A DNA stretch of 64,000 nt, taken from positions 226,510-290,509 of the forward strand of contig CALCXK010000056.1 of assembly GCA_937905835.1 (NCBI GenBank), read 5' to 3'. Below are positions 42,282-50,925 of the stretch, piece after piece. The notes beneath the pieces are model-generated. The model was given only the letters and a program-made list of their open reading frames with translations. It ran no database searches and had not been told where the DNA came from. Source of the DNA: an uncultured Ilumatobacter sp. GTDB taxonomy: Bacteria > Actinomycetota > Acidimicrobiia > Acidimicrobiales > Ilumatobacteraceae. The position numbers and the translations under genes are program-made. Positions within the stretch are counted from its first letter, which is position 1. Every line of letters starts with the position of its first letter.

Positions 42282-42338
42282 GGCGGATAGCGAAACGTTG
42301 CCGAGAGCTGGGCGTTCTCGTCGGTACAATACGCTTGC

Positions 42339-43439
42339 GTGATCAGCGTTCGTGACGACCTGCGTGCCCTCAAGGGGTACCACTCTGCCCAGGTTGATGT
42401 TCGCATCCGGCTGAACACGAACGAATCGCCGGAGCCGCCACCCGCTGCTTTCCGTGATGCGGTGGCCGCTGAGGTGTCCAAGATCGACTGGCATCGTTAT
42501 CCCGACCGTGCCGCATTGGCGTTGCGTGAGGCGATTGCCGAGAGTCACGACGTCGACGTGACGCAAGTGTTCGTCGCCAACGGCTCCAACGAGGTGTTAC
42601 AGACCGTGCTGCTGGCCTACGCCGGGCCGGGTCGCACCGTCGCAACCTTCGAGCCCACCTACCAAATGCATGCGCAGATCGCCCGAGTGACTGGCGCCAC
42701 TGTGGTCGAGGGCGAGCGCGCCGACGACTTCACGCTCGACCCTGTCGAAGTCGAGCGTGTGATCACCGAATCGCAGCCGCATGTCGTTTTCCTCACGTCC
42801 CCGAATAACCCGACCGGGCTCGTCGAGCCTGTCGAGCGCGTTCGTCAAATGCTCGACATTGCGCCCGGCCTCGTCGTGGTCGATGAGGCGTATGCCCAGT
42901 TCTCCGACTGGAGCGCTCTCGAATTGATCGACGAAGACACGCCGATGGTGGTCACGCGTACTTTTTCGAAGACCTGGTCGATGGCTGGCGCTCGCCTTGG
43001 TTACCTGATCGGCCCGTCGTGGCTGGTCGCCGAACTCGACAAAGTGGTGCTGCCCTATCACCTCGATGCCGTCAAGCAGATCGCTGGCCGGCTCGCCCTT
43101 CGCTTCGTCAGCGACATGGACGACCGGGTCAGCCAGATCGTCGCCGAACGCACGCGCATCTCGTCGGCGCTCGCCGACCTTGGCACCACGGTCTTTCCGA
43201 GCGGCGCCAACTTCCTGCTTTTCCGGCCAGACGGCCATGAGGGGCGTGCCGTCTGGCAGGGCCTCGTCGATCGCAGCATCCTGATCCGTGACTGCTCGGA
43301 TTGGCCTCGCCTCGCCAACTGTCTGCGGGTCACCGTCGGCACGCCCGACGAGAACACCGCCTTCCTCGATGCGCTCGGCGAAGTTCTCGCCGGCGGGTTC
43401 ACCACTTTCGAAACCAGCCAGAACGGAGCCGACCGATGA
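42339..43439 (+). CDS. hisC: Histidinol-phosphate aminotransferase
   Basis: HisC is the PLP enzyme converting imidazole-acetol phosphate to histidinol phosphate. The 366-residue protein has LNTNESPEPPPAAFRDAVAA, FVANGSNEVLQTVLLAYAGP, LTSPNNPTGLVEP, VVDEAYAQFSDWS and the PLP-lysine segment TRTFSKTWSMAGARLGYLIG. The GTG at 42339 follows TACAAT by 8 bases, a near-consensus -10, so the whole his operon probably starts as a leaderless message. The stop overlaps hisB (ATGA). Confidence 0.96.
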   Translation: MISVRDDLRALKGYHSAQVDVRIRLNTNESPEPPPAAFRDAVAAEVSKIDWHRYPDRAALALREAIAESHDVDVTQVFVANGSNEVLQTVLLAYAGPGRTVATFEPTYQMHAQIARVTGATVVEGERADDFTLDPVEVERVITESQPHVVFLTSPNNPTGLVEPVERVRQMLDIAPGLVVVDEAYAQFSDWSALELIDEDTPMVVTRTFSKTWSMAGARLGYLIGPSWLVAELDKVVLPYHLDAVKQIAGRLALRFVSDMDDRVSQIVAERTRISSALADLGTTVFPSGANFLLFRPDGHEGRAVWQGLVDRSILIRDCSDWPRLANCLRVTVGTPDENTAFLDALGEVLAGGFTTFETSQNGADR

Positions 43440-44029
43440 GTCGTACCGCAAGCCGCATCCGCACCACCAAAGAAACGTCGATTGAGATTTGGATCGACCT
43501 CGATGGAACGGGTGTCACCGACATCTCGACCGGCATCCCGTTCTATGACCACATGCTCGATCAGATTGGTCGCCACGGGGCCTTCGATCTAAAGATCAAA
43601 GCCATTGGTGACATCGAGATCGACACGCACCACACTGTCGAAGACGTCGCCATCACGCTCGGCGAGTGCTTCGCCGAAGCCCTCGGAGACAAAGCAGGCG
43701 TGCGTCGATTCGCCAGCGGCAAGTATCCGCTCGACGAAGCACTGATCGATGTGGCACTCGACCTGTCTGGTCGTCCGCACGTCGAGTGGCACGTCGAGAT
43801 GCCCGAGAGCCTTCCGCTCGGCAACCCAGCTTTTGACCCGCAGCTGGCCGAGCACGTCGTGTCATCGTTCGCTACGGCGGCCGGCATCACGCTGCACGTC
43901 GAAATGGTGCGCGGCCGCAACACGCATCACGTGATCGAAGCAACGTTTAAGGGCATCGCTCGCGCCCTGCGCGACGCTGTTCGCATCGAAGGACCTGGGG
44001 GCGTGCCGTCGACGAAAGGCGTTCTGTGA
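43436..44029 (+). CDS. hisB: Imidazoleglycerol-phosphate dehydratase
   Basis: HisB removes water from imidazoleglycerol phosphate. It is the single-domain 197-residue form without a phosphatase domain. Metal-binding motifs are DHMLDQIGRHGAFDL, IDTHHTVEDVAITLGECFAE, and FATAAGITLHVEMVRGRNTH, continuing HHVIEATFKGIARAL. The ATG at 43436 overlaps the hisC stop, and its own stop overlaps the hisH GTG, so the operon is tightly coupled. Confidence 0.97.
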   Translation: MSRTASRIRTTKETSIEIWIDLDGTGVTDISTGIPFYDHMLDQIGRHGAFDLKIKAIGDIEIDTHHTVEDVAITLGECFAEALGDKAGVRRFASGKYPLDEALIDVALDLSGRPHVEWHVEMPESLPLGNPAFDPQLAEHVVSSFATAAGITLHVEMVRGRNTHHVIEATFKGIARALRDAVRIEGPGGVPSTKGVL

Positions 44030-44706
44030 CCAGACCCGTGGTGGCCGTGATCGACTACGGCATCGGCAATTCGCACTCGGCGCAGAAGGCTTTGGAAGTT
44101 TGCGGTGCTGACGCTCGCCTGACCGCCGACCCCGAATTGATCGCCGCAGCTGACGGCGTCGTTCTGCCAGGGGTCGGGGCGTTTGGCGCATGCATGGCTG
44201 CGTTGCGTAACGGTGGCCTTGAACAGCCCGCCCTCGACGCAGTCGCCTCCGGGCGTCCGTTTCTCGGGATCTGCGTCGGCATGCAGATGCTGTTCACTCG
44301 CTCCGAGGAGAACCCGGATGCCACTGGGCTTGGGATCATCCCCGGCACCGTTCGCAAAATCCCGACTGAACCAGGTGTCGGGCCCAAGATTCCCCAGATG
44401 CAGTGGAACCGTCTCCAGCTCGTGCTGCCTCGCGATCCGATGCTTGCTGATCTCGGGGCCGACCCGTGGGTGTACTTCGTGCATTCCCTACACGGCGTTC
44501 CTGACGACCCTGCCGTGGTTGCCGCGACGGTCGAATACGGCACCACGTTGAATGCAGCGTTTCGGCTCGACAATGTTTTCGCTGCCCAGTTCCACCCTGA
44601 AAAATCGAGCACACCAGGATTGGCTCTGCTGTCGAACTTCGTCGGCGTGTGTTCCCGGGTTGATGCCGTTGCAGCGCTGCCGGTTACGACGAGAGCCGAA
44701 CGATGA
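44026..44706 (+). CDS. hisH: Imidazole glycerol phosphate synthase, glutaminase subunit
   Basis: HisH releases ammonia from glutamine and channels it to HisF. The 226-residue class-I amidotransferase has VVLPGVGAFGACMAALR, FLGICVGMQMLFTRSEE with the nucleophilic Cys, and FAAQFHPEKSS with the catalytic His and Glu. The GTG start overlaps the hisB stop (GTGA) and its stop overlaps the hisA ATG. Confidence 0.97.
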   Translation: MTRPVVAVIDYGIGNSHSAQKALEVCGADARLTADPELIAAADGVVLPGVGAFGACMAALRNGGLEQPALDAVASGRPFLGICVGMQMLFTRSEENPDATGLGIIPGTVRKIPTEPGVGPKIPQMQWNRLQLVLPRDPMLADLGADPWVYFVHSLHGVPDDPAVVAATVEYGTTLNAAFRLDNVFAAQFHPEKSSTPGLALLSNFVGVCSRVDAVAALPVTTRAER

Positions 44707-45437
44707 TCGAGTTGTATCCCGCCATCGACCTACTGGGTGGCCGCGTCGTGCGGCTCCGCCAAGGTGACTACGCCGACGAGACCGTCTACGGCAACGACCC
44801 GATCGCCATGGCACGCAGCTTCGCCGAGGCGGGTTCGCTGTGGGTCCACGTCGTTGATCTCGACGCCGCCAAATCAGGCGATCCGATCAACCGGCCGGTC
44901 GTGGCGGCGATCGTGCAGGCAGTCGCAGGTGTCAGCAAGGTTCAAACGGGCGGCGGCGTCCGCAGCGTTGCCGATGCCGAAGAACTGGCGAACGCGGGCG
45001 TGGCTCGCGTCGTGATGGGATCGGCCGCCGTCCGCGAACCGTCGCTCGTCGCCGAGGCATCTGAAGTGGTGCCGGTTGCGGTTGGCTTAGATCACCGCAG
45101 CGGCGAGATCTCGATCCACGGGTGGACGCAGGGAAGTGGATTGATGCTTGACGACGCGTACGAACTGTTTCCGACCGCAGCCGTCTTCGTGATCACCAAC
45201 ATCGGCCGTGATGGCATGCTTGAAGGGCCTGACATCGAGGGGCTGACACGGTCAGCTGCGTCTGCCGGTGCCCCGATTATTGCCTCGGGCGGCGTGTCGA
45301 GCATCGGTGACATTGAGGCGTTGGCGAAGATTCCAGGCCTGGGTGGCGTCATCACCGGGAAGGCCGTCTACGAAGGCCGGTTCACGGTCTCCGAGGGCCT
45401 GGCCGCATTGGCTGCAGCGCAAGAGGCGCAGTCATGA
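44703..45437 (+). CDS. hisA: ProFAR isomerase (HisA, possibly PriA-type)
   Basis: This 244-residue TIM barrel isomerises ProFAR to PRFAR. LYPAIDLLGGRVVRLRQGDY, VHVVDLDAAKSGD, VQTGGGVRSVADAEELANAG, VITNIGRDGMLEGPDIEGL and IIASGGVSSIGDIEALAKI are typical. In many actinobacteria this enzyme is PriA and also serves as TrpF; with trpE nearby but no trpF in view, dual function is possible but cannot be decided by eye. It overlaps both hisH and hisF by four bases. Confidence 0.95.
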   Translation: MIELYPAIDLLGGRVVRLRQGDYADETVYGNDPIAMARSFAEAGSLWVHVVDLDAAKSGDPINRPVVAAIVQAVAGVSKVQTGGGVRSVADAEELANAGVARVVMGSAAVREPSLVAEASEVVPVAVGLDHRSGEISIHGWTQGSGLMLDDAYELFPTAAVFVITNIGRDGMLEGPDIEGLTRSAASAGAPIIASGGVSSIGDIEALAKIPGLGGVITGKAVYEGRFTVSEGLAALAAAQEAQS

Positions 45438-46198
45438 AGGTCGCTCGAGTCATTCCTTGTCTTGACGTGGCTGAAGGGCGCGTGGTCAAGGGCACCAATT
45501 TTGTTGACCTCCGAGATGCTGGCGACCCGATCGAATTGGCCGCTCGGTACGACCTCGAAGGTGCCGATGAACTGGTATTTCTTGACATCACAGCGTCGAG
45601 TGACCATCGTGATACCACGATCGACATGGTGCACCGCATCGCCGAGCAGGTCTACATTCCGTTCACCGTGGGTGGTGGGATCCGGACGCTTGAAGATGCA
45701 CGTCGGATGCTGCGTGCCGGCGCCGACAAGGTCAGCGTGAACACTGCAGCAGTTGAGCGACCAGACTTGATTTCCGAGATCGCTGCCGAGTTTGGCGTCC
45801 AGTGTGTGGTGTGCGCAATCGATGCGCGGCGTCGACAGCCTGGTACGTGGGAGGTGTACCTCCATGGTGGCCGTACCCCGACGGGCCTCGACGCCGTCGA
45901 GTGGGCAATTGAAGCAGTCCGCCTCGGAGCTGGCGAACTTCTGCTGACCTCGATGGATCGTGATGGCACACGCGAGGGGTTCGACGTCGAACTAACCCGA
46001 GCGATTTCCGATGCTGTCAACGTGCCGATCATCGCCAGTGGCGGTGTCGGCGCGCTCGAACATCTCGCCGACGGGGTCATCAAGGGCGGCGCCGATGCGG
46101 TCCTCGCAGCGTCGATTTTTCACTTCCGCGAACACACCGTCGCCGAAGCCAAAGCTGCAATGACCGCCGCAGGCATCACCGTCCGCCCGGCAGTCTGA
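45434..46198 (+). CDS. hisF: Imidazole glycerol phosphate synthase, cyclase subunit
   Basis: HisF condenses ammonia with PRFAR to form imidazoleglycerol phosphate and AICAR. The 254-residue barrel has RVIPCLDVAEGRVVKGTNFV with the catalytic Asp, VFLDITASSDHRDTT, FTVGGGIRTLEDARRMLRAG, LLTSMDRDGTREGFDVELTR with the second Asp, and IIASGGVGALEHLADGV. The ATG overlaps the hisA stop. A family-C inverted repeat follows 8 bases after its stop, a likely end point for the operon. Confidence 0.97.
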   Translation: MKVARVIPCLDVAEGRVVKGTNFVDLRDAGDPIELAARYDLEGADELVFLDITASSDHRDTTIDMVHRIAEQVYIPFTVGGGIRTLEDARRMLRAGADKVSVNTAAVERPDLISEIAAEFGVQCVVCAIDARRRQPGTWEVYLHGGRTPTGLDAVEWAIEAVRLGAGELLLTSMDRDGTREGFDVELTRAISDAVNVPIIASGGVGALEHLADGVIKGGADAVLAASIFHFREHTVAEAKAAMTAAGITVRPAV

Positions 46199-46206
46199 TA
46201 TTCCAT

Positions 46207-46256
46207 GTTTGCGTCACGAAATTGGCTGGCATCCGCACCAAAATCGTCACGCAAAC
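46207..46256. repeat. Inverted repeat family C, copy 1
   Basis: Arms 46207-46225 and 46238-46256 pair at 16 of 19 positions. The outer sequence is GTTTGCGT and the right arm contains CAAAATCGTCACGCAAAC. The element follows hisF and precedes the enoyl-CoA hydratase promoter. The right arm, 23 bases from 46234, is identical to 48119-48141 in copy 2. Terminator or REP-like functions are possible. Confidence 0.75.
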
Positions 46257-46280
46257 GAGGAGTTGCGTAAGTTTCGTCGT

Positions 46281-46994
46281 ATGAACGATTCTCTGGTCAC
46301 GACGGAACGGCGCGATGGCGTCCTGATCTGCCACATCGACGACGGCAAAGCCAATGCGCTGGCGCAGGCGATGATCACGGCGATTACCGACGCGTTGGGT
46401 GAGGCGGAGTCTGATGACAGCGTTCATGCTGTCGTACTGCACGGTCGAGAGGGCAAGTTCTCTGCCGGCTTCGACTTGAATGTGATGCGCGGCGACGACG
46501 TCGCAGCAATGGTCGACCTGGTCGCCAACGGGGGCGAGCTTGTTCGGAGGATCTACGCCGCACCAGTGCCTGTGATTGCTGCGTGCACTGGACATGCACT
46601 TGCCGCTGGCGCCCTCATACTTCTTGCCTGCGACGTGCGTATCGGGTCCGATCGGCCGTGCAAAATTGGGCTGAATGAGGTAGCCATTGGAATGACATTG
46701 CCCGATTGGGCGCTGACGATCGCCTCCGATCGGCTGAGCACTCGTCATTTGCAGCGAGCGATTCCGACCGCGCGAATCACCGATGGCGCCGGCGCAGTTG
46801 ACGCTGGCTACCTCGACGAGATTGTCGCGGACGATGCGGTTCTTGAGGTTGCTGTTGCCCAGGCAGTGGAGTTTGCAGCGCTCAGTCCACAGGCGTACGC
46901 AGTCACGATTCGCAAGATGCGCGGAAACACCGTTGCGACGATGTCCGAACAGATCGCGGCTGACCGTGCGGGTGGTGTCGGCGCACCACTCTGA
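46281..46994 (+). CDS. Enoyl-CoA hydratase/isomerase family protein
   Basis: The 237-residue crotonase-fold protein has GREGKFSAGFDLNVMRGD (oxyanion-hole region) and ACTGHALAAGALILLACDVR. The catalytic glutamates of true hydratases are not obvious; the second-site region reads KIGLNEVAIGMTLPDWAL with one Glu. It may be a hydratase or another crotonase. The frame is open to 46209 through the repeat, but the ATG at 46281 follows TAAGTT by 7 bases. It lies between hisF and hisI without clear metabolic link. Confidence 0.85.
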   Translation: MNDSLVTTERRDGVLICHIDDGKANALAQAMITAITDALGEAESDDSVHAVVLHGREGKFSAGFDLNVMRGDDVAAMVDLVANGGELVRRIYAAPVPVIAACTGHALAAGALILLACDVRIGSDRPCKIGLNEVAIGMTLPDWALTIASDRLSTRHLQRAIPTARITDGAGAVDAGYLDEIVADDAVLEVAVAQAVEFAALSPQAYAVTIRKMRGNTVATMSEQIAADRAGGVGAPL

Positions 46995-47078
46995 CCGCGA
47001 CTCCGGGAGAGTGACGCGCGTCTGAATCTTCTCGGCCTGAGCCTGTTGAGCGCGCAACCGTTCGGTATTGTCTGGCCC

Positions 47079-48071
47079 ATGGCAAACCCCAAAGTCAATC
47101 CCAACATGGAATACCGCCGCCTCGGCAACACTGGCCTGCAGGTGAGCATCCTGTCGTTTGGCAGTTGGGTCACGTTCAACACCCAGCTCGACAACCAGCT
47201 CGCTACCGAGTGCATTGCCGCCGCTGGCGAAGCAGGCTGCAACTTCTTCGACAACGCCGAGGCCTACGACGGTGGCAAAGCCGAAACAATCATGGGTCAA
47301 GCATTCCGCGACCTCGGTTGGGAGCGCTGGTCGTACGTGCTCACCACCAAGGTCTACTGGGGCATCAACGGCGAAGTCCCGAACATGAAGAACACGCTCA
47401 ACCGCAAATACCTCATGCAGGCGATCGACGGCTCACTCGAGCGCCTCGAACACGACTTCGTCGACGTGCTCTACTGCCACCGTTCTGACCCGAACACGCC
47501 GCTCGAAGAGACCGTTTTCGCAATGAGTGACATTGTGTCGTCTGGTAAGGCCACCTACTGGGGGACGAGCGAGTGGAACGCCGAGGAGATCCGCGGCGCC
47601 ATTGAAATCGCCGAGAAGCATCACCTCCATAAGCCGGTCACGGAGCAGAGCCAATACAACTTGTTCGAACGCAAGAAGGTCGAGCGTGAGTACAGCCGCC
47701 TGTGGGCCGACTACCGCTACGGCAACACCATCTGGAGCCCGCTCGCATCGGGTCTGCTGACCGGAAAGTACAAAGACGGCATCCCGGACGATTCGCGTGG
47801 TGCGCTCAAGGGCTACGAGTGGTTGCAGGACCGCTTCACCAACCAGGCCGAGGTCGCCAAGGTCGAGAACCTGCGTCCGATCGCCGACCGCTTCGGTTGC
47901 ACGCTCGCACAGCTCGCACTCGCCTGGGCGACGAAGCACCCGATGGTGTCGAGCGTCATCACCGGCGCATCACGCGTCAGCCAGGTCGTCCAGAACTTCG
48001 AAGCTCTCGGTGTCATCCCGTTGATCACCGACGAGGTCGACGAAGAGATGCGCGCCATCGTCAAAGGTTGA
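47079..48071 (+). CDS. Aldo/keto reductase (AKR6/YghZ-like)
   Basis: This 330-residue (alpha/beta)8 NADPH reductase begins MEYRRLGNTGLQVSILSFG. The catalytic tetrad is visible: Asp and Tyr in FFDNAEAYDGGKAE, Lys in VLTTKVYWG and His in VDVLYCHRSDPNTP. IWSPLASGLLTGKY and VITGASRVSQVVQNFEAL also match the potassium-channel-beta/YghZ branch, whose enzymes reduce aldehydes such as methylglyoxal. The ATG at 47079 follows TATTGT by 7 bases (leaderless). Confidence 0.92.
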   Translation: MANPKVNPNMEYRRLGNTGLQVSILSFGSWVTFNTQLDNQLATECIAAAGEAGCNFFDNAEAYDGGKAETIMGQAFRDLGWERWSYVLTTKVYWGINGEVPNMKNTLNRKYLMQAIDGSLERLEHDFVDVLYCHRSDPNTPLEETVFAMSDIVSSGKATYWGTSEWNAEEIRGAIEIAEKHHLHKPVTEQSQYNLFERKKVEREYSRLWADYRYGNTIWSPLASGLLTGKYKDGIPDDSRGALKGYEWLQDRFTNQAEVAKVENLRPIADRFGCTLAQLALAWATKHPMVSSVITGASRVSQVVQNFEALGVIPLITDEVDEEMRAIVKG

Positions 48072-48091
48072 GAACGGACCACTCGATCCTC

Positions 48092-48141
48092 GTTTGCGTG
48101 ACAATTTTGGTTCCCCAGCGCACCAAAATCGTCACGCAAAC
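48092..48141. repeat. Inverted repeat family C, copy 2
   Basis: Arms 48092-48112 and 48121-48141 pair at 19 of 21 positions, with GTTTGCGTGAC on the left and CGTCACGCAAAC on the right, around an 8-base loop CCCCAGCG. It lies 20 bases after the aldo/keto reductase stop. Its right arm is identical to that of copy 1, and the two copies bracket the hydratase and reductase genes. Confidence 0.75.
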
Positions 48142-48257
48142 CGGGTCTGGACGAGTGCGGAGCGTCGAGCGAAGCCAGGTTGACACCGTCACTGGTCAAG
48201 AGTTGCAGGTGTTCGACAACGGCCTCGGTCAAGGGCCTCGACGGTATCGTCAGGCCT

Positions 48258-48584
48258 ATGACCGGGCCTGACGAAAAGCTACCGATCAAGATGCTGAACG
48301 ACCGCGTGCTGGTGAGCGTCTCCGACAGAGGCTCCGACCGGAAGTCATCCGGGGGCATCCTGATTCCGGCCACGGCGCAGGTGCAGAAACGGCTCGTGTG
48401 GGCAACCGTTGTCGCGCAAGGGCAAAACGTTCGGAGCTGCGAGATCGGCGACAAAGTGCTGTTCAGCCCTGACGATCGCTACGAGGTCGAAGTGCAGGGC
48501 GAGGACTACGTCATGCTTCGCGAACGCGAGCTTCACGCCGTCGCCGCCGAACGTATCGAAGCGTCCACCGGCCTCTACCTCTGA
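48258..48584 (+). CDS. GroES-like co-chaperonin family protein
   Basis: The 108-residue protein resembles Cpn10/GroES: PIKMLNDRVLVSVSDRGSDR as strand 1, KSSGGILIPATAQVQKRLVW as the mobile-loop region, then ATVVAQGQNVRSCEIGDKVL and MLRERELHAVAA. There is no groEL neighbour, and the mobile loop is not fully canonical, so it may be an accessory paralogue. The frame is open to 48180, but the ATG at 48258 follows TATCGT by 7 bases. Confidence 0.8.
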   Translation: MTGPDEKLPIKMLNDRVLVSVSDRGSDRKSSGGILIPATAQVQKRLVWATVVAQGQNVRSCEIGDKVLFSPDDRYEVEVQGEDYVMLRERELHAVAAERIEASTGLYL

Positions 48585-48651
48585 CCCGCATCCTTCGTCG
48601 CTCGGCGATCTGGCCTACATTGTGATTTCCGTTTTTACAAAGGAGATCCCG

Positions 48652-48936
48652 ATGATCAAAGTCAGCGTCATGTATCCGAGCGGCGACGCCGCCACGTTCG
48701 ACATGGAGTACTACAAGACGGCTCACATGGAGATCGTCGATCGGACGATGAAGCCCAGCAGGTGGGAGATCGAGTCCGGCGTGGACGGACCGTACATTGC
48801 GATTGGCAACCTCTACTTTGAGTCGACCGAGGCCATGCAAGCGGGCATGGGCGGGGCAGGCGAGGCGCTCGCTGACATCCCGAATTTCACCAACACCGAG
48901 TCAGTTGTCCAGGTCTCCCAAATCGTCGAGGCCTGA
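48652..48936 (+). CDS. EthD family protein
   Basis: A 94-residue dimeric alpha/beta-barrel protein: IKVSVMYPSGDAATFDMEYY, then AHMEIVDRTMKP, where the His-centred motif is typical of EthD proteins. EthD is needed for ether degradation by P450 in actinobacteria, but most family members are uncharacterised. Here the start has a clear AAAGGAG 6 bases upstream, and TACATT at 48616-48621 would give a short leader, unlike the leaderless neighbours. Confidence 0.85.
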   Translation: MIKVSVMYPSGDAATFDMEYYKTAHMEIVDRTMKPSRWEIESGVDGPYIAIGNLYFESTEAMQAGMGGAGEALADIPNFTNTESVVQVSQIVEA

Positions 48937-48979
48937 AACCGGGCGATCGCTCCGGCTGCCTGGTCCGTAGAATGTTGGA

Positions 48980-49342
48980 ATGCCTGAGGGAATCACGATC
49001 GACGTAACGGACGAGCAGCTGGCCGGCCTGACATACAACAGCGACGGGTTGATCACAGCAATCGCCCAAGACATTGAGAACGGCGACATCTTGATGCTCG
49101 CATGGATGAACGAAGAGTCGCTCAAGATGACGTTCGCCGAAGGCCGAATGGTGTACTGGTCGCGTAGCCGCCAGGAGTTGTGGCGCAAGGGCGACACCAG
49201 CGGTGACCGTCAATTCGTCCGAGAGGCGTACTACGACTGCGACGCCGACGCACTGCTTTTCAAAGTTGAGCAAGAGGGAGCAGGCGCCTGCCACACCGGT
49301 GCGCGCAGCTGCTTCTTCCGTAGCTTCGGCGCTGACTCTTGA
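48980..49342 (+). CDS. hisI: Phosphoribosyl-AMP cyclohydrolase
   Basis: HisI opens the purine ring of PR-AMP. The 120-residue, single-domain form has LMLAWMNEESLKMTFAEGRM, VYWSRSRQELWRKGDTSG, and metal-binding YYDCDADALLFKVEQEGAGA followed by CHTGARSCFFR. The HisE domain is absent. The ATG at 48980 follows TAGAAT by 6 bases, so it has a promoter separate from the hisCBHAF operon. The stop lies 2 bases before the trpE ATG. Confidence 0.96.
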   Translation: MPEGITIDVTDEQLAGLTYNSDGLITAIAQDIENGDILMLAWMNEESLKMTFAEGRMVYWSRSRQELWRKGDTSGDRQFVREAYYDCDADALLFKVEQEGAGACHTGARSCFFRSFGADS

Positions 49343-49344
49343 CG

Positions 49345-50871
49345 ATGCAGTTCCAACCTTCTCGAGAGGAGTTCCACGCCTACGCCGCAGATCACACCGT
49401 CGTGCCGGTCTGGACCGAGCTACTGGCCGATCTGGAAACACCAGTCGCTGCCTATACCAAGCTTGTCGGTGACAAGCCTGGCTTCCTCCTCGAATCGGTT
49501 GAGGGTGCCGAGCGGTGGGCGAGGTTCTCGTTCGTCGGACGCAACCCGTCGGCCACGCTGATTCTGCGTAATGGTCAGGTGGAAATTGATGGCCCAGTAC
49601 CTGACGGGATCCCGACCGGCGAGGGGATCTTGGTGGCGCTCGAAGCGATGCTCGCCGAGTACTCGAGCCCGTCGTTCCCCGACCTGCCTCCGTTGCACGG
49701 CGGCATCATGGGATTCCTCGGCTACGACGTGATCCGCGAGGTCGAGCACCTCCCCGACACGCCGACCGACGACCGCGATTATCCCGATGCGGTGATGTCG
49801 GTCATTGGGTCACTCGCAGCCTTCGATCACTGGCGTCAGCGGGTCTACCTCATTGAGAGCGTCGCGACCCTCGGCTTACGCACAGATCAGCTCGATGCGG
49901 CATACGACGCAGCAGTCGAGCGCGTCAGCCAGGCTGTTCGCGACTTAGCCCAGCCGCTGCCATACACACCGGTTGCGCCGCCAACGCTCGACGACGAACT
50001 GCCGACCCTCGTATCAACCATGCCTGATGGCACGTATCAACGGGCTGTTGAAGTGGCCAAGGAATACATTGTGGCAGGCGACATCTTCCAGGTTGTGCTC
50101 GCTCAGCGGTACGACATCGAACTCGAAGCTGACCCGTTCGACTTTTACCGTGTGCTGCGCCAGGTCAACCCGTCGCCGTACATGTATTACGTCAAGCACG
50201 ACGAGTTGACGATTGTCGGCTCGTCACCCGAACCAATGGTGCAGCTACTCGATCGTAAGGTTGTCTCGCGTCCGATTGCCGGGACGCGCCGTCGTGGCAA
50301 GAACGATGAGCACGATCGACTCATGGCTGCCGAACTGATCGAACACCCGAAGGAACGCGCAGAGCACGTCATGCTTGTCGACCTCGCCCGCAACGATGTC
50401 GGCCGCGTCGCCAAGTACGGAACCGTGCAGGTCGACGAACTGATGACCCTTGAGCGTTACAGCCACGTCATGCACATGACTTCGCAGGTGTCAGGCGAAC
50501 TGCGTGACGACCTCGGCCCGATCGACGTCCTGCGCGCCACGCTGCCCGCTGGCACGCTGTCTGGAGCGCCAAAGGTTCGAGCGATGGAGATTATTGACGA
50601 ACTCGAACCGGTGAAGCGTGGCCCGTACGGGGGAGTGGTCGGCTACATCGACTGGTCGGGCAACCTCGACACGGCGATCGCTATTCGCACCATGTTCATC
50701 ACCGGCGATGGCAAGACTGCAAGTCTGCAAGCAGGTGCGGGCGTCGTTGCCGACTCAGTGCCGGAAGACGAAGACCTTGAATGCCGTAATAAGGCTGCAG
50801 CACTGCTCGCAGCGATCCCCGGGGCACGCCGTATGACCAAAGCGCGAACCGAGGCCGGCACCCAGGCGTGA
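49345..50871 (+). CDS. trpE: Anthranilate synthase component I
   Basis: TrpE converts chorismate to anthranilate with ammonia from a TrpG partner, which is not in the window. The 508-residue protein has the N-terminal PVWTELLADLETPVAAYTKL (a tryptophan feedback site region), then VLAQRYDIELEADPFDFYRV, PIAGTRRRGKNDEHD and PAGTLSGAPKVRAMEIIDEL. The ATG at 49345 is 2 bases after the hisI stop; a TTG at 49339 overlapping that stop is an alternative. No leader peptide or attenuator is seen; it is coupled to hisI. Confidence 0.96.
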   Translation: MQFQPSREEFHAYAADHTVVPVWTELLADLETPVAAYTKLVGDKPGFLLESVEGAERWARFSFVGRNPSATLILRNGQVEIDGPVPDGIPTGEGILVALEAMLAEYSSPSFPDLPPLHGGIMGFLGYDVIREVEHLPDTPTDDRDYPDAVMSVIGSLAAFDHWRQRVYLIESVATLGLRTDQLDAAYDAAVERVSQAVRDLAQPLPYTPVAPPTLDDELPTLVSTMPDGTYQRAVEVAKEYIVAGDIFQVVLAQRYDIELEADPFDFYRVLRQVNPSPYMYYVKHDELTIVGSSPEPMVQLLDRKVVSRPIAGTRRRGKNDEHDRLMAAELIEHPKERAEHVMLVDLARNDVGRVAKYGTVQVDELMTLERYSHVMHMTSQVSGELRDDLGPIDVLRATLPAGTLSGAPKVRAMEIIDELEPVKRGPYGGVVGYIDWSGNLDTAIAIRTMFITGDGKTASLQAGAGVVADSVPEDEDLECRNKAAALLAAIPGARRMTKARTEAGTQA

Positions 50872-50925
50872 TCGTAGCGAGTGCGACTCCCAGCGATTCC
50901 AACCGGAATACGGCAGACTGGAGGC

